This document shows, piece after piece, positions 33,913-43,592 of a stretch of 64,000 nucleotides of DNA; position 1 is the stretch's first letter, and each line of letters starts with the position of its first letter. The translations under genes and the position numbers were made by a program. The stretch is from positions 70,105,190 through 70,169,189 of the forward strand of contig NC_066317.1 of assembly GCF_022539315.1 (NCBI RefSeq). The letters are read 5' to 3'. The notes under the pieces were generated by a model, which saw nothing but the letters and a program-made list of their open reading frames with translations, did no database searches and had not been told where the DNA came from. Source of the stretch: Serinus canaria (taxonomy: Eukaryota; Chordata; Aves; Passeriformes; Fringillidae).

Positions 33913-34689
33913 ACGAGTGTTGTTCCATTCCCAGTCTGAATCCCTCCACAGCATTGCCAGAGCCACTTCCCTCCAGCAGCAGGCAGGGAGCGAACGCCCC
34001 CATTTCCCAAAGAATTCCTTGGATTGTAGAAGAGGCCCTGCAACCCTCAGCATCCCAAATTCTCCCCTGATCCAGCAGGAAGGGAGGGGGCCTCTCTCCA
34101 GGACCTCACTCCGATTCCAGCTCCCTCCCACCTCTCTCAGATGGGATTTCCCTGCTCCCACCCTATTTGTAAACCCGGATTGTTATCCGGGAGCAAGGAG
34201 GCGAAAAGGAGAGGAGGGAACTTTCCATGGAATGGTCAGGAAGCATCTCTCGATGGCCAGACAGAGCGGCAGCCTCCGAAGGAGCCTCCTGGGAAAAAGG
34301 AGGGATTTCCCTCTCCTGAGTCACGCTTTGTTGGGCTGGACACGGGCAGCAACATCCTGGAGGGCAGGTCCTGGAATGGGGCCAAAATCCATGGATTTTC
34401 AAGGGTGCTGGCAGAGGATTCACCATCCCAGTTTCCTGGAAATTCTAAGGGAAATTGGGTTTAATCCTATTGGCAGCAAGGACAAGCTCAAGACCCTCCA
34501 ATTTAAGCAGGGAAAAGGGGCAAATCCCAGGAATTCCGAGGAATTCTCTTTCCATGTGGGAACTGCAGGCAGATGGGACACAAATACCTTCAAAGCTTGG
34601 ATGGGTAAAGGAAAATCGACTTTTCACTGGATCTGGTTTATTTATTTTCATCCAATTAAAAGCGTTCATTACAAATTGAATTCATTTTT
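33913..34689. other. Unique DNA, nothing recognised
   Basis: A 278-codon frame begins inside the minisatellite at 33902 and crosses into CR1 at 34690. It has no domain and is rejected as a gene. Confidence 0.5.
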
Positions 34690-35064
34690 GTCCTGGGTTC
34701 TGCTGGGGTCACACCTGGAATTCTGTGTCCGGTGGTAGGACATGGAGCAGCTGGAGCGTGTCCAGGGAAGGGAACGGAGCTGGGAAGGGGTTGAAGAATT
34801 CCTGAGGGAGCTGGGAAAGGGACTCAGCCTGGAAAAAAGGAGGATCCACAGGGATCTTCTCCCTCTCTGAAATTCCCTGACTGGAGGGGGATTTGGGATC
34901 TGCTCCCAGGGAACAACAGGAAAAGAGGGAATGGCCTCAGGCTGGGCCAGGGGAGGCTCAGGCTGAACATCAGCAGGAATTTTTCCATGGAAAGGGTGGT
35001 CAGGCATTGGAATTGCCCAGGGAATGGTGGAGTCCCCATCCCTGCAGGCATCCAAGGAACTCCC
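34690..35064 (+). repeat. CR1 LINE fragment (plus strand)
   Basis: GGTCACACCTGGAATTCTGT, GGAGCTGGGAAGGGGTTGAA, GGGACTCAGCCTGGAAAAAA, AGGGGAGGCTCAGGCTGAAC, TTCCATGGAAAGGGTGGTCA and GGAGTCCCCATCCCTGCAGG are in CR1 order. From 34776 onward it is the partner of arm A. Confidence 0.9.
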
Positions 35065-35364
35065 GGATGTGACACCCAGTATTCCTGGGAATCTGTGCCT
35101 TGTCCTCCCCACCCTCCCAGGGAAGAATTTTTCCTGGTGTTGAGGGATTTTCCCTGCCCTTTGTGTGCTTTTTATGGTGATCCCAAGTGGATCCTTTGTC
35201 CCTAAGTTGGTTTTTGGGATCTCACTTTGAAGCCTCTTATTCTCCCTGCTGGTGGAACTGGGACTTTGGGAGCCAATCCCTCAATTCCAGGGATACTGCA
35301 AGAGCCAATCCCTCAATTTTAGGGATATTCCATGAGCCAATCCCTCAGTTTTAGGGATTCTCCA
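34776..35364 (+). repeat. Inverted duplication arm B
   Basis: Near-identical, in reverse orientation, to 24420-25110. It has one GGATGTGACACCCAGT unit where arm A has three, and about three minisatellite units where arm A has five. Upstream of 34776 the CR1 sequence remains but diverges from arm A, so the similarity limit lies inside a CR1. Confidence 0.9.
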
Positions 35365-35365
35365 C
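35265..35365 (+). repeat. 32-33-bp minisatellite, locus 2 (in arm B)
   Basis: Three units of GAGCCAATCCCTCAATT plus AGGGATATTCCAT-like sequence at the end of arm B. Confidence 0.93.
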
Positions 35366-36199
35366 CCCGGGAACAACAAACACCTTGGAGTCAGGTGGAT
35401 CCTGTCCCTCAGGCATGGATGATCCATATGGATGGGAATAAGGATCCATCACTGGGAGATGGATTTAGATGGAATTTACATCCATTCCTATGGAAGAATT
35501 TGGGAAAAGCGGCACCTGGAGAAGGCCTGAGGACTCCGAGTTGAATTTTCCTCTTGGAAATGACAGCTCTGGATCCATGGATGATGAAAAACCTGGACAA
35601 ATCCTTGTGGAGACAGGCCCTTTAGGAAAACCAGGAATCTTGGGATGCTGATCAGTGTTGGACCCTAAATTTCTCAGTCAGTGGATTGCAATTAATTGGT
35701 GCATTCCCTGCAAGGGAATTCCAGACCTTCCTTAATTTCCTCCTTTAGATCCCTTGTCCAAGGCTAATTAGGGATATTAGGGAAAAAACGGCCCTTGGGA
35801 TATTTGTGGATCTGTTTGCAGGAAAATCTAATTAATAATCCAATGAAACCGAAATCTAATAATTAAGAATTTAGGAGTTAACTAGTTAAGAAAATCACGG
35901 AATTTCAAGCTCATTAAAGTTGGAAAAGCCCTCCAGGATCACGTTCCTGATTCCCAACCTTTTCAAAACCATGGGAATATCACTGTCGGCCATGGCAACG
36001 AATTTATTTGTTGTCACAAATCTTCTCTTTCCAGGAGCTGTTGGAAACAACTTCCGACCTTGGACCTGGTGCCACGGAACACTGTGGATGTTACTCAGCC
36101 CCTGGAATCACCCTCAGAATTTCCTGGAAATTCTGAGAGAAATTCAGGAAGCTCAGTGGACGATGTGAGAGATTCCTGATTATTTTTACGATTATTGTT
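35366..36199. other. Unique DNA; AT-rich part with TAAT words
   Basis: No gene. Between 35660 and 35900 there are many TTAATT-type words (GCAATTAATTGG, CTAATTAATAATCC, TTAACTAGTTAAG), compatible with a conserved element or plain AT-rich sequence. Confidence 0.4.
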
Positions 36200-36211
36200 A
36201 CGATTTTTTTT

Positions 36212-36510
36212 TTAGGAATACTGCAAGAGCCAATCCCTCAATTTTAGGGATATTCCATGAGCCAATCCCTCAAATCAAGGGATTCTCCAAGAGGCAATCC
36301 CTCAATTTCAGGGATTCTCTAAGAGCCAATCCCTCAATTTTAGGGATATTCCATGAGCCAATCCCTCAATTTCAGGGATTCTCCAAGAGCCAATCCCTCA
36401 ATTCTAGGGATTCTCTAAGAGACAATCCCTCAATTTCAGGGATTCTCAAAGAGCAAATCCCTCAATTTTAGGGATTCAATCCCATGAGCCATTCCCTCAA
36501 TTTAGGAATT
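36212..36510 (+). repeat. 32-bp minisatellite, locus 3
   Basis: About nine units of GAGCCAATCCCTCAATTTTA plus GGGATATTCCAT. Its first unit, GGAATACTGCAAGAGCCAAT, matches the start of the unit series in arm B. The array is bracketed by ACGATTTTTTTT on the left (from 36200) and on the right (36517-36528), a possible target-site duplication. Confidence 0.93.
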
Positions 36511-36540
36511 GCCATCACGATTTTTTTTGCGTGATGGCAA
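36509..36540. other. Perfect 11-bp inverted repeat with a T-rich loop
   Basis: TTGCCATCACG (36509-36519) pairs exactly with CGTGATGGCAA (36530-36540); the loop is ATTTTTTTTG. It sits at the right end of the minisatellite. Confidence 0.9.
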
Positions 36541-36838
36541 ACAAGGGGTCATAAATTCCAGGACTGTGGGAGAAACTTCTCTGGATCTGGATCCCTGGGG
36601 ATTTTTCCAGGTATCCACCAGGTTTGCTTGGCTTGGTTAAGCCCAGCTTGTTTTTGCAGCTCAGATCAAAACATCCCCCAAGCCCCACCCCAAGGCCAGA
36701 CCAAGGAAAGCCAGCCTTGAGTTGTTTTTGTTTATTCCCATATGGAAAAATCTGGGAGAACCTGGACACTCCAGATCTGCCCCACACAGCTCCAGGGGCT
36801 GGAATGAGCGAGGGGGAATCCAGGGGAATTTGTGGCAT
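36541..36838. other. Unique DNA, nothing recognised
   Basis: Short unique interval between the hairpin and the CR1 dimer. Confidence 0.4.
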
Positions 36839-37285
36839 TTTGCTCCATCCTTGCAAGTGTCCAAGGCCAGGTTGGACATTGGACATTGGATCCACCTGGG
36901 ACAGTGGGAGGTGTCCCTGAACATGGAAGGGGTGGGAATGGGATGGGATTTAAGGTCATTTCCAATCCAAACCATTCCAGGTTCTGGAGCCCTTCTGCTC
37001 TGGGAGAGCTGGGAATGTTCCCCTGGAGAAGGGAAGGCTCCAGGCAGAGCTCAGAGCCCCTGGCAGGGCCTGGAGGGGCTCCAGGAGAGCTGGAGAGGGA
37101 CTGGGGACAAGGGACAGAGGGACAGGAGCCAGGGAATGGCTGCCACTGGGAAAGGGGAGATTGGGCTGGGATCTTGGGAAGGAATTGCTGTCTGGGAGGG
37201 TAGGCAGGGGCTGGGCTGGAATTCCCAGATTTGCTGTGGCTGCCCCTGGATCCCTGGGAGAGTCCAAGGCCAGGTTGGACATTAG
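36839..37285 (+). repeat. CR1 3'-end dimer, copy B (second module lacks its tail)
   Basis: Module 1 (36850-36984) has AAGTGTCCAAGGCCAGGTTG, a duplicated GGACATT, and AAACCATTCCAGGTTCT. Module 2 starts at GGAGCCCTTCTGCTCTGGGA, keeps the GGCTCCAGGCAGAGCTC block and stops at AGGCCAGGTTGGACATTAGG, without the last 100 bp. Confidence 0.88.
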
Positions 37286-38043
37286 GACAGAAGGGTTGGA
37301 AAAGGAATTTGGGAAAACCATGAGGGTCATAAACTGGAGTCAATCCATAAAATATTCCTGCAATCCTGTTCTGTTCTGCACTGGACATCCAACAACTTTG
37401 GATTTTGGGTTTCCAGGAATTTGGGAGAATGGGGACCTCAGTGGGGACCTCGTGACCTCCAGGGTCCTGCCTGGGCTGTAACGAGGGATGAGCCTGATGC
37501 CCCTGGATATCGGAATGGGGCTTCCCAAAACAAATCCAAGCTACAGAAATCCGGATTCCTAAATTCACTCGGAATGACCAAATCCATGAAGGGTCTGAAA
37601 TCCCAGGGAGGAGAGTTTGTCCAGGGGAGGGGTGGAAACGGAATGAATTTAAGGAAAAGGAAAATTTCAGCTGAATCTCAGGAAATGTTCCCTGACAGTG
37701 AGAAACGCAAGGATGCGACGGATCCCCCAGGGAAACTCTGGGAAGAGCTCGGTTGGAGCTGGACGGAGCAGCAGAGAATGAAAAGGGAAGGAAAAATCAG
37801 GGATTGCTCCCGCGGGATCCCAGAGGTGACATCAGAGGTGTTCTTTCCATCTGCAGTCTCTCCATGATCAGTCTGGGAGATAAGGAAATGTGGGAATCAC
37901 ACCCTTGGGATCCCTGGGACAGAAATGATTCAGATGTTGGAGGTGAGAGTGGGATAATTCCAAAGGGGGTGGGAAGGGGGAATTGCGACAGGATTGGGGT
38001 CCAGCAGCTCCTTGTCCTGGAGCACATGGGAAAGAGGGAAGTT
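37286..38043. other. Unique DNA, nothing recognised
   Basis: No gene or repeat recognised. Confidence 0.5.
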
Positions 38044-38916
38044 TAAAAAAAAAAGGGGGAAAAAGGGGGAAAAAAGGAGGGAAACAAAAAAAGGAAAGGG
38101 AAAGGAATAGGGAAAGGAAAGGAAGGAAAAAGGAAAAGGAAAAGGAAAGGAAAGGAAAAGGAAAGGACAAAGGATAAGGAAAGGAGGAAAGGAAAAGGAA
38201 AGGAAAGGAAAGGAAAAAGGAAAGGAAAAGGAAAAAGGAAAAAAGGAAAGAAAAGGAAAGGAAAGGAAAAAAAGGAAAAGAAGGAAAGGACAAGGATAAG
38301 GAAAGAAAGGAAAGGAAAGGAACAGGCAAAGGAAAGAAAGGAAGGAAAGGGAAAGGAAAGCCGAAAGGAAAAGGAAAGGAAAAGGACACAGGAAGGAAGG
38401 AAAGGACACGGAAAGGAAAAGCGAAAGGAAAGGAAAGTGAAAGGAAAAGGAAAGGAAAGGAAAGGAAAGGAATAGGAAGGAAAGGAAAGGAACAGGAAAG
38501 GAAAGGAAAAGGAAAGGAAAGGAAAGGAATGGAAAAGGCAAGGAAAGGAAAAAGGAAAGGAAAGGAAAGGAAAAGGAAAGGAAAAGCGAAAGGAAAGGAA
38601 AGGATCAACGGAAAGGAAAGAGAAGGAAGGAAAGGAAAGGAAAAGGAAAAGGAAAGGCGGAAAAGGGCGGGGGGAAAGGGGGGGGGGGGGGAGGAGGAAG
38701 GAGGGGAAGGCGGAAAGGAAAAAAAGGAAAGGGGAAGGGGAAAGAGGGGAAGGAAGGAAGGAAGGAAAGGAAGGAAAGGAAGGAAAAAAAAAAAAGGAAA
38801 GGAAAAAAAAGGAAAAGGAGAAAGGAAAAGAAGGAAAAAGGAAAGGAAAAAAGAAAGGAAAAAGTAAAGGAAAAAGTAAAAAGTAAGGAAAAGTAAAGGA
38901 AAAGAAAAAGAAAAGG
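38044..38916 (+). repeat. Polypurine tract (GGAAA/GGAAAA)n, about 870 bp
   Basis: Almost only A and G on the plus strand, built from GGAAA, GGAAAA and GGAAGG, with scattered C or T and a G(13) run near 38679. The opposite strand gives a long open frame of F, L, S and P that is an artefact. Long mirror-symmetric purine runs can form triplex (H-DNA). It abuts a CR1 end at 38925. Confidence 0.97.
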
Positions 38917-38924
38917 TTGGGGAT

Positions 38925-39065
38925 CCCCATCCCTGGAATTGTCTAAGGCCAGGCTGGAGAACCCTGGGATAATGGAATGCATCCCTGCCCATGGCACAGG
39001 GTGGGAATGGATGGAATTTAAGGTCCCTCCCACCCCAAACCATTCCATGATCCCATGATCATTCC
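38925..39065 (+). repeat. CR1 LINE, 3' end
   Basis: CCCCATCCCTGGAATTGTCT, AAGGCCAGGCTGGAGAACCC, GGATAATGGAATGCATCCCT, GGAATTTAAGGTCCCTCCCA and ATTCCATGATCCCATGATCA tail. Confidence 0.9.
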
Positions 39066-39289
39066 TTGTCCCTCCCAGCACTTCCATAAGGGAGCTGTCC
39101 CTCCTTGAAATCCCATCCCAGCCTCCAGGGAGCTCCTGAGGGTCCCATTCCCGAAATCCAAGGCACGCATCCGTGGATCCATCCTCTCTCTCTCGGAGGA
39201 GAGAACTCTCACAGCCAGACCTTAGGAGCATTTCCTGGGAGTTTTCCAAAGGGAATTAGAAGAAGGAACACAGCTGGATTAATACCTGG
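39066..39289. other. Unique DNA
   Basis: Nothing recognised. Confidence 0.4.
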
Positions 39290-39356
39290 ATAATAAAAAT
39301 ATTAATAACATAAATAATAGTGATGATAATAATAATAATGGTAATAATAATAAATT
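39290..39356. repeat. Imperfect (AAT)n microsatellite
   Basis: AATAATAATAATGGTAATAA with flanking degenerate units. Confidence 0.9.
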
Positions 39357-40289
39357 TGTCTTGTTTATCCCATCCTTTTCCAACCAGCAGGAAGAGAAAA
39401 CATTTCCCACGCATCAGGGAATAACACCTGGATCAAGGTGGAACCTCTGGTCTTCATTCTCTTCCCAGACTGAGTGAAGTGTTTGGGAAGAGGGGAACTT
39501 GGGAAGTTTGGGATTGGGAAGGGGTCCTGAGAGCCAGGAGGGGATGTGGATCAGGGAAGTGAGGAAGCCGGGGCACCTCTTTGGAATATCCACAGCATTC
39601 CCAAAGCTCTCCCTGCCAGGATTCAGGAGCAAGGCAGCCCCACCCCACCCCAGCTACAATCCTGCTGATTCCTGGATTCATCCTCACCTCCCAGAGCCTC
39701 GGCTTTGCTCCAGGAATTCGGGATCAGACTCGAGGGAGCCGGGCAGACGCTCCATCCTGTGCAGCCTGAAATTCCCTCCTCTCCCGCTGCCTCTCAGCTG
39801 GATCAGCAAAAAACCAGGGATTTTGCCTTGTTTTGCTTCCCAGAGAGGCTTAGAAAACTTTGATTCCAAGCACGCGTGGTTGTTTTCCTTCAATTCCGTG
39901 GGATGCTGCTGGTTTTGAACCCTGCCTGGATTTTTTTCCTTTTTTTTTCCCAGGGATGTTTTACAGCTCTCCAGTTTCCTTGTTTATGGAACAGCCGGAG
40001 AGCTGGGGCTGGGGGGGGGCCATAAAAACCCGATCCAGGATTCTGATGATCCCGATTGTTTTGTTGATTCCGTGCTGGCTGAGCCCCACGCGAGGCAGGA
40101 ATGAAAAACCTCCGGGATATGTCAGGAATGGGGAGCAAACAGAGACGCTCTGCGGCATTCCCTGAAAAAAAAAATAGGGATAATAAACCAAGATATCCTT
40201 TCAAATCCACTCCCAGTTGGTTGGGAAAACATCTGTGTTTGTTTTATCCCGTGGTGGCAGAGATAAGGATCTGGGACAGGGATAATTTT
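39357..40289. other. Unique DNA, nothing recognised
   Basis: No gene; a T-rich run at 39930-39950 and a G(9) run near 40010. Confidence 0.5.
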
Positions 40290-40520
40290 CAAGGAATGTG
40301 TTCCTAATAATCAGCTGATATTTAAACACACGATAACTGTCCCATTAAACCCCCTCCCATCGGATTTATTGGATAAGGATTTTCCTGGGCTGCCATTCCC
40401 GGTTTTCGAGGATTATCAAAACCATCCCGAAGATTAGCCAGGGGTTTTATCATTCCCACGTTGCCCTCGTTAATCCTTAATAAATCTGCTTCCAATAATC
40501 AGCTCTAAACGAGCAATCGC
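40290..40520. promoter_or_regulatory. Candidate AT-rich conserved element
   Basis: Contains CCTAATAATCAGCTGAT (40303), TCCCATTAAACC, GGATTTATTGG, TCGTTAATCCTTAATAAATC and CCAATAATCAGCTC (40493). CCTAATAATCAGCTGA and CCAATAATCAGCTC form a pair of similar words 190 bp apart. Enhancer role is inferred from motif clustering. Confidence 0.22.
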
Positions 40521-40659
40521 GGCTTTCTAGATTTGGAATACGGTGACAATTCCCGTGGGAATTGCAAACCTGGCAGGGCTCCAGTCAGGAGATTCCAGGG
40601 AAGGTTGGGATTGTCCTGCTCACCTGCTTGGAAACTGATGTCACCTGCAGAACAAATAG
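40521..40659. other. Unique DNA
   Basis: Nothing recognised between the AT-rich block and the CR1 dimer. Confidence 0.4.
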
Positions 40660-41345
40660 GATGGAGAGGGAATTTTGACAGGGCACAGGGAATGGATTCC
40701 CAGTGCCAGAGGGCAGGGAGAGGTGGGATAGAGGGAAGGAATTGCTGGCTGGGAGGGTGGGCAGGGGCTGGGCTGGAATTCCCAGATTTGCTGAGGCTGC
40801 CCCTGGATCCCTGGCAGTGCCCAAGGCCAGGTTGGACACTGGGGCTTGGATCCACCTGGGACAGTGGGAGGTGTCCCTGGCATGGATGGAGTGGGAGTGG
40901 GAAGGGATTTAAGATCCCTTTCCAACTAAACCATTCCAGGATTCTGCAGCCCCTCTGCTCTGGAGTCAGGCTGAGAGAGCTGGGAATCTTCCCATGGAAA
41001 AGGGAAAAATCCAGGGAATCCTCAGAGACCCTAAAGGGGCTCAAGGAGAGCTGGAATTTGGGACAAGGGAGAGAGGGACAGGAGCCAGGGAATGGCTGCC
41101 ACTGGGAAAGGGGAGATTGGGCTGGGATCTGGGCAAGGAATTGCTGGCTGGGAGGGTGGGCAGGGGCTGGGCTGGAATTCCCAGATTTGCTGTGGCTGCC
41201 CCTGGATCCCTGGCAGTGCCCAAGGCCAGGCTGGACACTGGGGCTTGGATCCACCTGAGACAGCGGGAGGTGTCCCTGCCCATGGATGGGGTGGGAATGG
41301 GATGATCCTTAAAATCCCTTCAATCCAACCCATTCCAGAATTCCC
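40660..41345 (+). repeat. CR1 3'-end dimer, copy C
   Basis: Module 1 (40660-40945) goes from GGGCACAGGGAATGGATTCC to AAACCATTCCAGGATTCT. Module 2 (40946-41345) starts GCAGCCCCTCTGCTCTGGAG, carries the AAAATCCAGGGAATCCTCAG version of the middle block, and ends AACCCATTCCAGAATTCCCT. This version of module 2 is shared with 27.5, 52.9 and 61.0 kb. Confidence 0.9.
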
Positions 41346-43319
41346 TGACACTGCAAGAGGGACCAGCTGGGATTATCCCTGCACAGAGCCACACTGGCAG
41401 GACAGAGGGAAGCCAGGAAACTGGGAAAGGCTGGAATTCCATGGGAAGACAGGAAAGCCTCCTGGGGCTGTTTTCCTGATAAATCCAACCCCACTCAGAA
41501 GAGAAACGATGGAATTCACCCACGGGGAGGGAGGCGCAGAGCCAGAGTTTTCCATCCCAGACTCTCGGATTGGATTTCCCGATGATGTTTCCCAATGGAA
41601 ACCCTCGGGAACAATAATTTTCCGGCAATCCATGAGCTGAGTGCCGAAGCCGGGGGTTAATTGCAATTAAGTCTCCACACTGGCGGCTCCCTCCGCCACC
41701 TCCAGGACTTTGGATATAAATTATCCTTTGTTTTCAACCCTCTGGAAATCCTCTGGTGGAATTGGTGTGGCTGGAGCTATCCAGGGGGAATTCTTAGGGA
41801 ATATCCTCGGCCAGGCTGGAGGGACCCCTGTCCCTGTGTTCTCCCCTGGGGATTGCCAGGGAATTTTAGGCATCCAGGTTTTCCTGCTGAAGCCAGGCCT
41901 TGAATCCCAGCTCCAGCTGCAGATGGAATTATCAGATCCATCACAAAAAGGGATAAAGGAGATCTCCAACCTCCAGCTCAGGAATATCTGGAGTTCTTCC
42001 CAGGAACAGGAGCAGGGACAATCCCAGTGCCAAATTTCGATCCTGGTGACAATTCCATGGCTCCCAAGGGATCCATCTGCAATCCCAGCCACAACCACGC
42101 CATCCTTCATCCCGGGATTCGCAGGTGATGATCCCTGGGTTTTCTGGGAAGCACAGGTTAATTGGGAATACCAGACCTTCCTCTCCAGATCAGCGTCAGT
42201 TTTGTCAGGATTTTTTCCATGTTTTTTTGGGATTGTTGGAGGATTTTGCTGGCCGGGATCTCATCCCTGGGAGCCACATCATGGCCAAGGAAATGGATGC
42301 ATTCCGCATGGATTCATGGATATTTGGCACCAGATTCCAAAGTGGGAATCTGGCTCTGCCACCTCAGCTCTGAGCTGGGGATCCAGGTTTTCTATGGGAT
42401 GAGCTGAGTGTCCTTTGGAATAACTTTATGGGAAAAGGGGCCACAGCTGTAAATCCTTCCCTCCCTTCCCTGTCCAATCCCAAATCCTGCTCGCGGGTCA
42501 GAGGATCATTCCCACCGAAAAAGATTCTGAATGACAAATCCTCTGGGAATTGATCATTTAATTCCATCAGGAAACACACGAGGGGATTTTCATGTCCCTT
42601 TTTTCCTGGAGTTCTGGGCCCTCAGAGAGGCCTGGTTCAAGGAACTGGGGAAATCCCTAAAAATTCCTTAATCCGAAAATGAGGGAATTCTGCTCAATCC
42701 CCATTTCTCTTCCAGGCCGAATGTGGTTCCCAAGGTTTTTCCAGCTTTTTCCTGGAAATAGGATGGATAATTTGGATTGTTTAAGATTAAATCCATGGCG
42801 TAATTAACTATTACTTATCCTAATTTCATTATCAGTTTTAATCCTAGATTTGATCCCGTTCATCCTGGAATGGAGCAATCCAAAGGATTTCTCCCAAGGC
42901 AAATTTAATTCCTGGAAGTCCGGATCTGGAACATTCCCTCTCCTGCCAGGAGCACCAAAGAATTCCAGGAGAACAGGAGGAACCAAGAGCCAGATCCTAC
43001 AAACAGGAGCTGGGTTTTTCTGGGAATTCTCTCCTTTGCTCCCAGAGTTTTTTGGGATTAAAAATCCTAACAAATCAGGAAAAAAAAAAAAATCCCATAT
43101 TTAATATTTTTTGGGTTTTCCATGTTTTTTCAGCTCCTGGGAAGACTTCAGGGAATTTGTGTGGAATGGGCACTGTGATTAATGAGGGGGAGAAAAAGCT
43201 TCTCCCTGCTTTTCCTGAGGAAAACTGAGATTAATTAGAGCCGGATCAATTGGAATAATTCCCTCCTTTCCTCAGCTGGGATTGGGCCCCACCTCAGGTG
43301 CTCAAAGCCTGATGAGAAA
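41346..43319. other. Unique DNA, nothing recognised
   Basis: No gene or clear transposon. Around 42795-42850 the sequence is AT-rich with GCGTAATTAACTATTAC, a possible conserved word cluster. An A(12) run lies at 43080-43092. Confidence 0.5.
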
Positions 43320-43592
43320 GGGTTAATTAACAAGAAAAAAGACAATAATTAAAGACAAAACCCCCAATTGATTAAAGACCAAAAACTAATCAATCAATAA
43401 AAAAATTACAATTAATTAAAGGCAAAACCTCCAATTAAATAAATATAAAAACCTCAATTAATTAAAGATAAAAACCCCAATAATTAAATATAAAAACCTC
43501 TATTAATTAAAAATAAAACCCCAATTAATTAAAGAAAAAACCTCAATTAATTAAAGACAAAACCCCCCAATTAATTAAAGATAAAAAAGCCA
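43320..43592. repeat. AT-rich minisatellite with TTAATTAA cores
   Basis: About nine units of roughly 28-30 bp with the pattern CAATTAATTAAAGATAAAA plus CCC. Unit length and sequence drift, but AATTAATTAAAG recurs regularly. Confidence 0.9.

Noticed and set aside
37868..39043. 391-codon minus-strand frame of F, L, S and P
   Set aside because: Complement of the polypurine tract, which has almost no stop codons by composition.
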